Counted from the first letter of the stretch, positions 50,808 to 60,098 are shown. The stretch: DNA of 64,000 nt from Chersky-840 sp963838775 (GCA_963838775.1 CAWISP010000001.1:186001-250000); one strand, 5' to 3'. Made by a program: numbers and translations. Notes: a model not told the origin generated them from the sequence alone.

Positions 50808-51248
50808 ATGACGTTGCGGCGATCAGCGGAGGCGACCCTCTCGGGTCGGGACCGGTCTCGGCGGCTGACGGTGGACGAGCTCGCCCGCCAGGCGGGCACC
50901 ACGACCCGCCAGGTGCGGGCCCTGCAGACCCAGGGCCTGCTCCCCCACCCCGACCTCGTGGGTCGCACCGGCGTCTACGACACCGCCCACCTCGACCGGC
51001 TGCGCGCCATCCTGCGGCTGCAGGCCGAAGGCTTCTCCCTGGCGTCCTTGGCGGTGCTGCTCCGAGCGTGGGAAACCGGCACGACGCTGGGCCGGGTCCT
51101 CGGACTGGGTGCTCCCCCTCACCCCGTCGACGACGACGCTGACGTATACGGCGACCTGGTGGGAGCGGTCGGTTGGTCCCGGGCGCGCCGTGGAGGGCTC
51201 CTGTCGCTCGTCCCGTCCACGATCCTCGACCAAGCCGCCGCGTCGTAA
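50808..51248 (+). CDS. MerR-family transcriptional regulator
   Basis: This 146-residue protein has a MerR winged-helix domain: LTVDELARQAGTTTRQVRALQTQGLLPHP, then YDTAHLDRLRAILRLQAEGFSLASLAVLL. A short effector region without cysteines follows, so it is not a metal sensor of the classical MerR/CueR type. ATG 50808 is preferred: the in-frame ATG at 50793 lies inside the palindrome. It probably controls itself and the divergent MaoC gene. Confidence 0.88.
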   Translation: MTLRRSAEATLSGRDRSRRLTVDELARQAGTTTRQVRALQTQGLLPHPDLVGRTGVYDTAHLDRLRAILRLQAEGFSLASLAVLLRAWETGTTLGRVLGLGAPPHPVDDDADVYGDLVGAVGWSRARRGGLLSLVPSTILDQAAAS

Positions 51249-51340
51249 CCGGGCCCGCGGCGGGTCCTGATCGAGACATCCGCAGGTCGTGCGGGCGCGT
51301 CACCCCGCGTCCGTACCCCGACCTGCAAGCATGGCGTCTC

Positions 51341-52927
51341 GTGTCGACGCGTGAGGTGTTCGGACAAGTCGGGCTTCCCGCCCCGGTCTCGGAACTCGCC
51401 GGTCGGCACTGGGACGTCGTCGTCGTGGGCGGCGGCCACAACGGGCTCACCGCGGCCGCCTATCTCGCCCGCGCCGGGCACAGTGTGCTCGTCCTCGAGC
51501 GGCGCTCCCGACTCGGGGGTGCGTGCACACTCGAGCAACCGTTCCCCGACCCGGGTTGGATCGTGAGCCCGTGCGCCTACTCGGTCGGACTGCTCCACCC
51601 GTTGGTCGTCGACGAGCTCGGGCTGCGCGAACGGGGATACCAGGTCCAGCTCGTGGACCCCCACATGTGGTGCCCGTTCGAGGACGGCACCTCCATCGCG
51701 CTGTGGGACGACCCGGCCCGCAGCGCGGCCGCCGTCGCCGAGCTCGCCCCCGGGGACGTGGCGGGCTACGAGGCCTACGACGCGTTGTTCGCCCGTATCC
51801 GCAGTGCCCTGCGCGACGGCCGGCGCGACACCTGGGTGGGTGACGCGCCCGACAGGGCCGAGATCGAGGAGCTCCTCGCCGGGGACGGCGAGGCGATCGA
51901 CGTGGTGTTCGAGGCGTCGATCGCGGACGTCGTGGAGCATTTCGTACGCGACGAGCGGTTGCGCACGGCCCTGCACGGTCAGGGGATCATCGGCACCTGG
52001 GCGGGGCCCCGCGACCCTGGCACGGCCGGGGTGCATCTCATGCACGCCTCGGGTCGCGTCGAGGGCAGGGCGGGGGCATGGGGCTACGTGGACGGTGGCA
52101 TGGGCCGCGTCTCGTTCGCCCTGGCCGACGCCGCCATCGAGGCGGGAGCGGTGGTGGCCACGGGCGTGCCGGTGGCGGCCGTGGTGTCCGGCGAGGGGTT
52201 GGTACTCGAGGGTGGGGAGACGATCCGGGCCCGGGCCGTCGTATCGAATGCCGATCCGAAGCGCACCGTGGCCCTGTGCGAACACGGTGTCCCCGACTCC
52301 TTCCGGCGGCGCGTGGCGTCGTGGCAGAGCGAGAGCCCCGTGCTCAAGATCAATTGTGCGCTGCGCGCCCTTCCCCGCTTCCCCTCGGCGCGTCCCGACG
52401 TCGAACCACACCGGGCCATGGTCACCATCAGCACCGGCGTCGACGACACCCAGGCCGCCTACGAGGCGAGCCGGTGCGGCGAGGCCGCTCCAGCGTGGTG
52501 CGAGCTCTACTTCCAGAGCGCGTACGACCCGTCGGTCGTCCCTGAGGGCCACCACGTCATGAGCGTCTTCGCTCAGTACGTGCCGTACGAACTCGCCACC
52601 GGAACGTGGGAAGAAAGGCGCCAGGAGATCGGGGACCTCGCCATCGCGGCGATCAGCCGCTTCGCACCCGACGTGGCGGATGTCATCGAGCATCGCGAGG
52701 TGCTCGGTCCCCCCGACGTCGAAGCGCGCATCGGACTGACCGGCGGCCACATCTTCCAAGGCGAATGCCTGCCCGGGCAGATGTGGAACAACCGTTTCGG
52801 TCCCCGGACCCCGATTCCAGGCGTCTACCTGTGCGGGGCCGCCACCCACCCGGGCGGCAGCGTCATGGCGATCAACGGGCGGAACGCGGCCATGGCCGTG
52901 CACCGCGACCTCGAAGCCGGGGAGTAG
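51341..52927 (+). CDS. FAD-dependent oxidoreductase (phytoene-desaturase/retinol-saturase-like)
   Basis: The protein is about 528 residues long. VVVVGGGHNGLTAAAYLARAG is the dinucleotide-binding loop, LERRSRLGGACTLEQPF the second glycine/acidic motif, and GVYLCGAATHPGGSVMAINGRNAA the C-terminal FAD contact of the CrtI/NAD(P)-binding-8 group. Members desaturate, isomerise or saturate carotenoid-like polyenes, but many actinobacterial copies are of unknown use, and no crt genes are nearby. GTG 51341 is chosen because earlier in-frame sequence overlaps the MerR gene and is Arg/Pro-rich shadow-like. Its TAG shares one base with the next gene's GTG. Confidence 0.85.
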   Translation: MSTREVFGQVGLPAPVSELAGRHWDVVVVGGGHNGLTAAAYLARAGHSVLVLERRSRLGGACTLEQPFPDPGWIVSPCAYSVGLLHPLVVDELGLRERGYQVQLVDPHMWCPFEDGTSIALWDDPARSAAAVAELAPGDVAGYEAYDALFARIRSALRDGRRDTWVGDAPDRAEIEELLAGDGEAIDVVFEASIADVVEHFVRDERLRTALHGQGIIGTWAGPRDPGTAGVHLMHASGRVEGRAGAWGYVDGGMGRVSFALADAAIEAGAVVATGVPVAAVVSGEGLVLEGGETIRARAVVSNADPKRTVALCEHGVPDSFRRRVASWQSESPVLKINCALRALPRFPSARPDVEPHRAMVTISTGVDDTQAAYEASRCGEAAPAWCELYFQSAYDPSVVPEGHHVMSVFAQYVPYELATGTWEERRQEIGDLAIAAISRFAPDVADVIEHREVLGPPDVEARIGLTGGHIFQGECLPGQMWNNRFGPRTPIPGVYLCGAATHPGGSVMAINGRNAAMAVHRDLEAGE

Positions 52928-54228
52928 TGCCGCCCCGGGGGTCGGTAGAGACCGCCGCCGGCGCCAGGCCTGCGCCGCCCCCCGGTCGTGCCCGTGGTCG
53001 TATCCCGACGGCGGTCATGGTCGTGGTCTATCTGGCCGCCCTGGGGGCGTTCGTCGGGATCGTGACCATCCGCGGAGGGGCATCGGTGGGAGACGCCCTC
53101 GGGGTGACCAAACCGGCCACCGCCCTGGCCGACGGCGACCTGCACGCCGCGGCACGCGATTCGGTGCTGCCCCAACCCCCCGGCTACGCACTGCTCACCT
53201 CGCCCCTCGTCCTCGCCTTTCGCCCGCTCATCGGTTCGCCCACGTGGTGCGACGCACGCGTGGCGCCGGTGACGCGGTTCTTCCTGCCGTGGTGCGCGCC
53301 CACACAGCTGGCCACACATCGCTGGTACCGCTCGCAGGCTGTACTCGGTTTCCTGGCGTGGGTCGTCCTGGCCCTGGGGTGTATCCGACTTCTGCGGGTG
53401 GCCGGCGGTGGCGGTGGGGTCGCCGAGGTGGTGCTCGTGATCGCGTTGGCGGCGATCCCGGCCGCCAGCGACGGCATCGTCGAGACCTTTCATCCCCAAG
53501 ACCTCGTCTGTGTCGGTCTCAGCAGCGCGGCGGTGGCCGAAGCGTTGCGACGACGATGGATCGCGACCGGCGTGTTGTTCGGCATCGCCTTTCTGTGCAA
53601 GCAGTTCGCCCTCCTGCCCTTGGTGGCGGTCCTCGTGGCCGTCCCGGGGTGGCGCGCGCGGGTCCGGGTCGCCATCCCGGTGCTGGTGGCGGTGGGAGCC
53701 GGGATCATCCCCTTCGCGGCGGTAGACCCCTCGGGGACATGGAACACCCTAAGCGCCGTCCAGTCGGGAGGGGTGGTGAAGCTCTCGACCGGGACCGTGC
53801 TCGGCATGACCAACCTGCCCGAGTCGACCAAGCTCGTGATCGCGCGCGACGGCCCCGTCGTCCTCGCCCTGGTCATGTCGCTGTGGGCACGGCGGCGGGT
53901 GGGCGACCATCTGCTGTCACCGATCCCCCTGATCGGGTTGACCACCGCCTGCCTCGCCGGCCGGCTCGTGACCGAGGTGTGGTTCGCGAGCTACTACCTG
54001 CTCGCGGTGAGTGCGGGCCTGCTCGTGCTCGATCTCGCCCGACGGCGCCTCCCGGTGGCCTCGTTCTTGTGGATCGCGGTGACCGGCGTCCTCGTCGAGC
54101 AGAACGGCGGCCTCCCCACCACCTCCTGGGCCGCCTACCTGGCTTTCGGTGCATCGGTTGCGGCGGTGATCATCGGCCTGCGCTCGGTCCCCGTCGTGGC
54201 GCCGCGCCAGACGTCGTCCGCCGGCTGA
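52927..54228 (+). CDS. Polytopic membrane protein, glycosyltransferase-87/mannosyltransferase-like
   Basis: The protein is about 433 residues with 9-11 predicted helices. A Pro/Arg-rich N-terminus leads to the first helix MVVVYLAALGAFVGIVTI. The extracytoplasmic loop DSVLPQPPGYALLTSPLVLA and ETFHPQDLVCVGLSSAAVA recall GT-C-type polyprenyl-phosphate-dependent glycosyltransferases. The assignment is from topology and loop pattern only. GTG 52927 shares a base with the previous stop (TAGTG), so it is coupled to the FAD oxidoreductase gene. The AT3-type acyltransferase gene follows. Confidence 0.65.
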   Translation: MPPRGSVETAAGARPAPPPGRARGRIPTAVMVVVYLAALGAFVGIVTIRGGASVGDALGVTKPATALADGDLHAAARDSVLPQPPGYALLTSPLVLAFRPLIGSPTWCDARVAPVTRFFLPWCAPTQLATHRWYRSQAVLGFLAWVVLALGCIRLLRVAGGGGGVAEVVLVIALAAIPAASDGIVETFHPQDLVCVGLSSAAVAEALRRRWIATGVLFGIAFLCKQFALLPLVAVLVAVPGWRARVRVAIPVLVAVGAGIIPFAAVDPSGTWNTLSAVQSGGVVKLSTGTVLGMTNLPESTKLVIARDGPVVLALVMSLWARRRVGDHLLSPIPLIGLTTACLAGRLVTEVWFASYYLLAVSAGLLVLDLARRRLPVASFLWIAVTGVLVEQNGGLPTTSWAAYLAFGASVAAVIIGLRSVPVVAPRQTSSAG

Positions 54229-54323
54229 CGGGGGCTGCGGTGTCGTGACGCCCCGCATGCGCGGGTCGCGGCGCCGCCCACCGGTAGCGTGTCGGTCGGG
54301 AGAGCGAGTCGGGTGTGGGGGGT

Positions 54324-56330
54324 ATGGCTGAACGTCGCTACTGGCCGTCGCTCGACGGGGTCCGCGGTGTCGCCATCGCCGCCGTCATCGCCTTCCACCT
54401 CGGCTACCTCGGGGGCGGCTTCGTCGGCGTCGACATCTTCTTCGTCCTGTCCGGGTTCCTCATCACGAGCCTGCTGTTGTCAGAGCAGGCCGGTTCGGGG
54501 ACCATCCGACTGGGCGCCTTCTGGGCCCGTCGGGCCCGGCGCCTGCTCCCGGCGCTGCTGCTCTTGGTGTTCGTGCTGGGGGTCTACGCCCTGGCGGGTG
54601 GCCCCGGCGTGGTGCCCTCGCAACTGCGCTCTCCCGCCGTGGCCACCCTGCTCTACTTCGCCAACTGGCAGCAGGTCGTCGCCGGCCACAGCTACTTCGC
54701 CCAATACCAGGCGCTCAACCCACTCATGCACACGTGGTCGTTGGCAATCGAGGAGCAGTACTACCTCGTATGGCCGCTGCTCTTCGTCGGACTCGTCTTC
54801 CTCGGTCGACGTCGGTCCCGACGGGCGCTCGTAACCGGGACGGCGCTGCTGGCCACGAGCTCGGCGCTGTGGATGGGCGTCGCCGCCCACGTGCTCGGCC
54901 CGAACCGTGCCTACCTGGGGACCGACACGCGTGTATGGGAGTTGCTGTTGGGTGGCCTCGGCGCCATGGCGCTGCAGTCGGCGGGGCCCCCTCGCCGACC
55001 GACATGGTGGAGCGCTGCCACGGTGCTCGGCGTGGGCGGGGTCGCGTTCGGCATCGCACTCGGCGCAGGTCCCCCTGCGTGGATGTGGGACGGCGGGCTC
55101 GTCGCCATCACCACGTGTGCGCTCGTCGTCGTGGTCGGCTCCGTCCGCTATCCCGGGGGCCCGGTGGCGCGAGTGCTCGCCGTCGCCCCGCTGCGCTGGC
55201 TCGGTCGCGTCAGCTACTCGCTCTACCTTTGGCACTGGCCCGTCATCGTGCTGCTCACACCGGTCGACACCGGGTTGAGCGGGGCCGGCCTCCTCAGCTG
55301 CCGCCTCGCCGCCATGGTGGGCGCGGCGTGGGCCAGCTCGTCGCTCGTCGAGCAGCCCCTGCGTCGCGCCGACTGGAGCGCGTGGTGGCGCCGGGCCCTC
55401 GTCCCGGCCGGGATCGTCACCGTCGTGGGCGTGATGCTCGTCGCCACGGTCCCCCCCGTCGAGGCGTCAGCGGCGCGGATCAAGCCGGCCCCGGCGACCC
55501 GCGCCGCCGACAACACCCCTCCGATCACGCTCCCCGCCGGCCGCGTGGTGACGCCCGCCGATCCCCTGCGGGCCTGGATCCTCGGTGACAGCGTCATGGC
55601 CGACAGCGCACCCGGCGTCACCGCCGCGCTCGAAGCGACCGGCGACGTCCGCGTCGTGGCCAACAGCGCCTTCGGCGGATGGGGCCTGAGCACCGACAAA
55701 ACGTGGGCGACCGACCTCCCCCGTATCGTCGCCCAGTACCACCCCGACATCGTGATCGGCACGTGGTCATGGGACGACGATCTCGCCCAGCACGACCCCC
55801 AGGCGTACCTCGTCGAATTGACCGACGTCCTCCGCACCATCCTCGCCCCGGGCGACGGTGTCGAGCTGGTGGTGCTCTTGCAATTCCCTCAGGTCGGGCC
55901 CAATCCCGCCGTGACCGACCCCTTGACCCAGGCCGCGGCATGGGCCGCGCAGAATGCCCGCCAGATCATCTGGAACGACATCGCCGCCGAGGCAGTGCGG
56001 TTCTTTCCCGGCCAGGCGCTGTACCTGCCGACCGACGCGGTGTTCGCTCCCGGTGACCGCTTCTTCACGTGGAAGCGGACCCCCTCGGGCCCGTGGATCC
56101 GGGCTCGCAAGCTCGACAACACCCACATGTGCCCGTATGGCGCGGCCGAGCTCGGCTCCCTCGTCGCCGACGACCTCACCCCGGTGCTCGGACTGTCGAC
56201 CATGGCGCCGGGCTGGGAGTTCGGGAGCTGGGTGCACGATCCCAACTTCAACGACCCTACCGGGGCCTGCCCCGATGACCAGCCGCCGCCGAGGTACGGG
56301 GGCATCACCGTGCCGGGACCGCCCTCGTAG
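54324..56330 (+). CDS. OafA-like acyltransferase: AT3 membrane domain plus SGNH domain
   Basis: This 668-residue protein has an acyltransferase-3 domain (about 1-355, ten helices) with FHLGYLGGGFVGVDIFFVLS and MHTWSLAIEEQYYLVWPLLF. After a spacer comes a periplasmic-side SGNH hydrolase-like domain (about 410-668): nucleophile Ser 423 in ILGDSVMAD and the late D-x2-H in DNTHMCPYG. This architecture moves acetyl or other acyl groups across the membrane onto surface polysaccharide or peptidoglycan. ATG 54324 is preferred over GTG 54315. TAGCGT at 54285-54290 could be a -10 with a leader of about 30 nt. Confidence 0.92.
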   Translation: MAERRYWPSLDGVRGVAIAAVIAFHLGYLGGGFVGVDIFFVLSGFLITSLLLSEQAGSGTIRLGAFWARRARRLLPALLLLVFVLGVYALAGGPGVVPSQLRSPAVATLLYFANWQQVVAGHSYFAQYQALNPLMHTWSLAIEEQYYLVWPLLFVGLVFLGRRRSRRALVTGTALLATSSALWMGVAAHVLGPNRAYLGTDTRVWELLLGGLGAMALQSAGPPRRPTWWSAATVLGVGGVAFGIALGAGPPAWMWDGGLVAITTCALVVVVGSVRYPGGPVARVLAVAPLRWLGRVSYSLYLWHWPVIVLLTPVDTGLSGAGLLSCRLAAMVGAAWASSSLVEQPLRRADWSAWWRRALVPAGIVTVVGVMLVATVPPVEASAARIKPAPATRAADNTPPITLPAGRVVTPADPLRAWILGDSVMADSAPGVTAALEATGDVRVVANSAFGGWGLSTDKTWATDLPRIVAQYHPDIVIGTWSWDDDLAQHDPQAYLVELTDVLRTILAPGDGVELVVLLQFPQVGPNPAVTDPLTQAAAWAAQNARQIIWNDIAAEAVRFFPGQALYLPTDAVFAPGDRFFTWKRTPSGPWIRARKLDNTHMCPYGAAELGSLVADDLTPVLGLSTMAPGWEFGSWVHDPNFNDPTGACPDDQPPPRYGGITVPGPPS

Positions 56331-56335
56331 GCCCG

Positions 56336-56341
56336 TAGCAT
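56336..56341 (+). promoter_or_regulatory. -10-like box TAGCAT before trmO
   Basis: TAGCAT ends 6 nt before GTG 56348. It is the same hexamer and spacing as at the AidB-like gene. Confidence 0.5.
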
Positions 56342-56347
56342 CGGCCC

Positions 56348-56818
56348 GTGCCCCACCCCGACGTCGTCATGCGACCCATCGGCTTCGTCAGGGGCGGCCG
56401 CACCGAAGCAGTGGACGACCGCTGGGGACAAGTCGAGGCGACGATCGAGCTCGACGCCAATGTCCTCGACCTCGAGGCCGCCACCGGGCTCGCCGATTTC
56501 TCCCACGTCGAGGTGGTGTTCATCTTCGACCGCGTCGCCGACGGTGAGATCACGCGCGGGGCGCGTCGTCCTCGGGGACGCGCCGACTGGCCCGCGGTCG
56601 GCATCCTCGCCCAACGGGCCAAGAGCCGCCCCAACCGTATCGGCGTGACCCTGTGTGAGCTCGTGGCCGTCGATGACTTGGAGGTGCGCGTGCGGGGACT
56701 CGATGCCGTCGACGGCACCCCGGTCCTCGACGTCAAGCCGTATATGTCGGCATTCGGCCCCCGGGGACCGGTTCGCGAGCCAGCATGGGTCGCGGAGCTG
56801 ATGCGCGACTACTGGTAG
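56348..56818 (+). CDS. trmO: tRNA (adenine37-N6)-methyltransferase TrmO/TsaA-like
   Basis: This 156-residue single-domain member of the TrmO (YaeB/VirR) beta-barrel family methylates t6A37 of tRNA-Thr in E. coli. VMRPIGFVRGGR starts the barrel. FSHVEVVFIFDRV, GILAQRAKSRPNRIGVT and RGLDAVDGTPVLDVKPYM are the SAM-binding and dimer motifs. The protein is shorter than E. coli TrmO, lacking its C-terminal extension. It starts at GTG 56348 next to a TAGCAT box and converges on the amidase gene. Confidence 0.92.
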   Translation: MPHPDVVMRPIGFVRGGRTEAVDDRWGQVEATIELDANVLDLEAATGLADFSHVEVVFIFDRVADGEITRGARRPRGRADWPAVGILAQRAKSRPNRIGVTLCELVAVDDLEVRVRGLDAVDGTPVLDVKPYMSAFGPRGPVREPAWVAELMRDYW

Positions 56819-56861
56819 GGCGCGACGCCACATCGACGCCCGGCACGCCTCGGGAGACGTT

Positions 56862-58301
56862 CTACGCGGATATCGGCGGACGGCGTTGTGCCCAGGGTGC
56901 AGCTTGTTCGAGCTGGGAAGCCACCCGCAGCAGGACGTCCTCGTGTCCGTAGGGCGCCACCAATTGCACCCCGATGGGGAGCCCCTGCGCGCTCCAGTAC
57001 AGAGGCAGGGAGATCGCCGGTTGTCCTGTCGCGTTGAACAGCGGTGTGAACGGGACCACTTCGGCGGCTCGGAACAGCCCGTGCAGCGGGTTGTCGGCGG
57101 GTGAGTCGAAATCACCGATCAACGGGGGCGGTTGGGCGATGGTGGGTGTGAGGAGAAGATCGAAGCCTCCCTCGTACCACTTCGCAACCTGACGCGCCAT
57201 GGCCTGCAGCTGTCGTCGAGCCTCGAGGAAGTCCGACGCGCTGGCGCCCCGACCGGCGTCGGCGAGCGCCCACGTCAGCGGCTCCACTTCGTCCTGCTTG
57301 ATGGGACGCCCCAACTTTTCGGGCCAATAATGGTCGACGTCGGACGCGGTCCCCGCCGCCCATACCAGAAGGAACGCCTCCACGAGCTCGGGAGGGTCGA
57401 GGGCGGCGACGTGGGTGGGATCGACGACATGACCGACCGACTCGAGCAGCGCACCAGCGGCCTCGGTGGCCGCGACGCAGTCGGGGTGCGTGGTCACCGT
57501 GCCGCCGAAGGCCGCGCTCTGCATCCCGATGCGGAGGCGTCCCGGATCGGCACCGAGCTCCTCCACGTACGGGCGCGACGGTGTCGGCGCCGCGTAGGGG
57601 TCCCCGGGCTCGGGCCCGGCCACCGCGTCGAGCACCGCGGCGGTGTCGCGCACGGTCCGGCTCACCACCAGCTCGCACACCAGGCCCCCGAAGATGTCGC
57701 CCCATTCCGGCCCGAGGGGCACCCGCGCCCGCGACGGCTTGAGCCCAACGAGCCCGCACTCGCTGGCGGGGATGCGGATGGACCCACCCCCGTCGTTGGC
57801 GTGCCCGACGGGCACCATCCCCGACGCGACCGCGGCAGCCGATCCACCGCTCGAGCCGCCGGTGGACCTGGCCGTGTCCCACGGGTTGCGGGTGGGCCCG
57901 TAGGCGAGGGGCTCGGTGGTGGGGAGGATGCCGAGCTCGGGCGTGTTGGTACGCCCGACCACGACGAAGCCCGCAGCATGGAAGCGTCGGGCGAGCTCCT
58001 GATCACGCCGCGAGACATAGCGGGCCTCTTTGAGCACGCGCATGCCCTCGTGGATCTCCTCGCCGGCGAGATAGCAGAGCAGGTCCTTGAGGACGATCGG
58101 GACACCTCGAAACGGCCCGTCGGGGAGCGCGGCGGCGGCTTCACGTCGCGCCTCGTCGAAACGGGGCCGGATGACCGCGTTCAGCTCAGGGTTGAGCTTT
58201 TCGATGCGGTTGATGGCGTCATCAACGAGCTCGGCGGGGGACGCAACTCCGTCCCGGACCAACTGCGCGAGAGCGCAGGCGTCGAGAAAGGGTTCAGGCA
58301 T
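56862..58301 (-). CDS. Amidase signature enzyme (GatA/6-aminohexanoate-cyclic-dimer hydrolase-like)
   Basis: This 479-residue amidase has Lys in PIVLKDLLCYLAGEE and the cis-Ser and nucleophile Ser in STGGSSGGSAAAVASG and DGGGSIRIPASECGLVGLKP. DHYWPEKLGRPI and LLTPTIAQPPP are typical of the nylon-oligomer cyclic-dimer hydrolase (NylA) branch. It hydrolyses small amides; the natural substrate is unknown. ATG 58301 follows TAGGTT by 6 nt. It is not a GatA: gatC and gatB are absent around it. Confidence 0.92.
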   Translation of the reverse strand: MPEPFLDACALAQLVRDGVASPAELVDDAINRIEKLNPELNAVIRPRFDEARREAAAALPDGPFRGVPIVLKDLLCYLAGEEIHEGMRVLKEARYVSRRDQELARRFHAAGFVVVGRTNTPELGILPTTEPLAYGPTRNPWDTARSTGGSSGGSAAAVASGMVPVGHANDGGGSIRIPASECGLVGLKPSRARVPLGPEWGDIFGGLVCELVVSRTVRDTAAVLDAVAGPEPGDPYAAPTPSRPYVEELGADPGRLRIGMQSAAFGGTVTTHPDCVAATEAAGALLESVGHVVDPTHVAALDPPELVEAFLLVWAAGTASDVDHYWPEKLGRPIKQDEVEPLTWALADAGRGASASDFLEARRQLQAMARQVAKWYEGGFDLLLTPTIAQPPPLIGDFDSPADNPLHGLFRAAEVVPFTPLFNATGQPAISLPLYWSAQGLPIGVQLVAPYGHEDVLLRVASQLEQAAPWAQRRPPISA

Positions 58302-58307
58302 GATGCC

Positions 58308-58313
58308 AACCTA
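58308..58313 (-). promoter_or_regulatory. -10-like box TAGGTT before the NylA-like amidase
   Basis: On the minus strand, TAGGTT ends 6 nt before ATG 58301. Confidence 0.45.
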
Positions 58314-58461
58314 CTTGTGGTCACGCGGTACGGGGAGGTCCGGGGACACAAATATGGAATTGGGACCCGCCCAGACAGTGGAGGCGTGCTGAGGGGTTCG
58401 CACCGGTGGGCCTAGGGTACGAACGTGGCCGGGAGGTGACGACGACGTGAGCGACCGCGCC

Positions 58462-58498
58462 GTGCCGACGTGCCCGTGCCGACGTGCCCGACGTGCCC
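58462..58498. repeat. Short tandem repeat of GTGCCGACGTGCCC
   Basis: There are two perfect 14-bp copies (58462-58475, 58476-58489) followed by a partial third copy, GACGTGCCC (58490-58498). It lies in the 255-bp spacer between the divergent amidase and ArsB-like genes. Confidence 0.75.
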
Positions 58499-58556
58499 AT
58501 CGATGGTTCCCCGTACGGCTCGGTGTCTATGACCTCGTTCATGCTCGGTATGGGAC

Positions 58557-59771
58557 GTGATCTCGACGCCGCGAGCCACTGACAACGCGACGAGCCCAGC
58601 GCCGACACCGCCACTGAGGCTCATGGGTGGGGGAAGAAGGGCCTGGGCATTGACGGCGGTGGGTGTCCTCGGGGCGGTGCTCGCCACCGTCTTCGACCAC
58701 ACCGACGCCGGGTCGGCGGCGAACCAGGACTGGCCCCCGTTCGTCCTCGTCTCAGGGTTGCTGCTCGTCGGTCTCGTCGCCGACGAGAGCGGGCTCTTCG
58801 CCGCCGCCGGGCACGGCCTGGCACGCGTCTCGAGGCGTGGACCTCTGCTGTTCGCCGGCACCGTCGTGCTCGTGGCCAGCGTCACGAGCATCCTGAACCT
58901 CGACACATCGGTGGCGTTTCTTACGCCGATCCTCGTCTACACCGCCCGCTACCGGGGCGGCGGTGAGGCGCCCCTGCTCTACGGCTGCCTGCTCCTCTCC
59001 AACGCCGCCTCCCTGCTCCTCCCCGGCTCCAATCTCACCAACCTGATCGTCCTCGGTCACCTCCACCTGTCGGGGGCACGCTTCCTGAACGACGTGGCAC
59101 CGGCCTGGCTGGTTTCGGTGCTCATCACCGCCGGCGTGATCGCCTTCGTCGAGCGCGGTGCGTTGCGCGCCGCGGCGCCACCCGCGGCCGTCGGTGGTAC
59201 CGAGCGCGCCGGCGACGGCGTGGCGCTCGGGATCGGTGTGGCGGCAGTGCTGGCCGTGGCCGTGCTCGTGCTCAGCCTCCACTCCCCCGCCCTCCCGGTC
59301 GCCGCCGTCGGGGTGGTCGCACTCATCGCCACAGCGCTGTCGGGCCGCGCTTCGCCGGGCAGGGCCCTCGACATCCTGGGGCTCCCCGTCCTGGTCGGGC
59401 TGTTCGGCGTCGCCGTCGCCCTCGGGACTCTGGGGCGAAGCTGGGCGGGGCCGACCACGGCGCTCTCGCATCTCGATGCGTGGGCAACCGCCGGGGTTGC
59501 CGCGGTGGCAAGCGTGCTGGTCAACAACCTCCCGGCCGCCTCACTCCTGGCGGCCCGGGTGCCGCCGCGGCCCTTTGCGCTGCTCGTGGGCCTCGACATC
59601 GGGCCCAACTTGTTCGTCACGGGATCACTGGCCTGGATCCTGTGGTTGCGGGCGGCGGCGACAGCGGGCGCCGCCCCTTCGATCGCCAAGGCGACCCGGC
59701 TCGGCGTCGTGGTGGCACCCTTGGCGATGGGAGGGGCCTTGGGGGTCCTCGTCCTGGCCGGCACTCGCTGA
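58557..59771 (+). CDS. ArsB/NhaD-type (ion transporter superfamily) membrane protein
   Basis: This 404-residue protein has about 11 predicted helices. ILNLDTSVAFLTPILV is the ArsB/NhaD-type first-half motif, and SVLVNNLPAASLLAA the mirror-image motif in the second half. SNAASLLLPGSNLTNLIVL is the family's substrate hairpin. Members export arsenite or exchange sodium for protons. With no arsR, arsC or arsA nearby, the substrate stays open. Start GTG 58557 is the first in frame; ATG 58623 (MGGGRRAW) is an alternative nearer the first helix. Confidence 0.85.
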   Translation: MISTPRATDNATSPAPTPPLRLMGGGRRAWALTAVGVLGAVLATVFDHTDAGSAANQDWPPFVLVSGLLLVGLVADESGLFAAAGHGLARVSRRGPLLFAGTVVLVASVTSILNLDTSVAFLTPILVYTARYRGGGEAPLLYGCLLLSNAASLLLPGSNLTNLIVLGHLHLSGARFLNDVAPAWLVSVLITAGVIAFVERGALRAAAPPAAVGGTERAGDGVALGIGVAAVLAVAVLVLSLHSPALPVAAVGVVALIATALSGRASPGRALDILGLPVLVGLFGVAVALGTLGRSWAGPTTALSHLDAWATAGVAAVASVLVNNLPAASLLAARVPPRPFALLVGLDIGPNLFVTGSLAWILWLRAAATAGAAPSIAKATRLGVVVAPLAMGGALGVLVLAGTR

Positions 59772-60098
59772 GAATCCCCAGGTTTTCCGCTTGTTCTCCC
59801 CAGGCCGTCGCGGCGAAGGTGGTAGGCGGTGGGGGATCGCCTGGGTTCCCAGTGCGAGTGCGTCGAATACCCCACCACGAGAGCCGGGGAAGGCGGGATC
59901 GGCAACGAGGCGCACGACCCGGGTTCTGCTCGGGTGGTGTGGATCGGCTGGAGTCGCCGTTTTCCGGTTCGGTGGGTTGCCGCTCCGTGTGGCCTTCGGC
60001 CCCCCCGGGGTCGCACTTGGGCGGCGGCCCCGATCGCGGTTGATCGGCGAGTCAGATCGAGCCGGGCGGCGTCGACGCTCGATCGCTGACGTCGGGGC
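59772..60098. other. Intergenic region behind the ArsB-like gene
   Basis: No gene is supported. Two TCCCCAGG motifs (59775-59782, 59797-59804) lie 22 bp apart right after the stop codon, the same motif and spacing as in the 41.7-kb array. GATCG-rich short repeats lie at 60030-60090. The rest is unremarkable. Confidence 0.45.
59775..59804 (+). promoter_or_regulatory. TCCCCAGG pair, 22 bp apart
   Basis: Two exact TCCCCAGG copies start at 59775 and 59797. They match the spacing of the array at 41742/41764. Confidence 0.3.
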
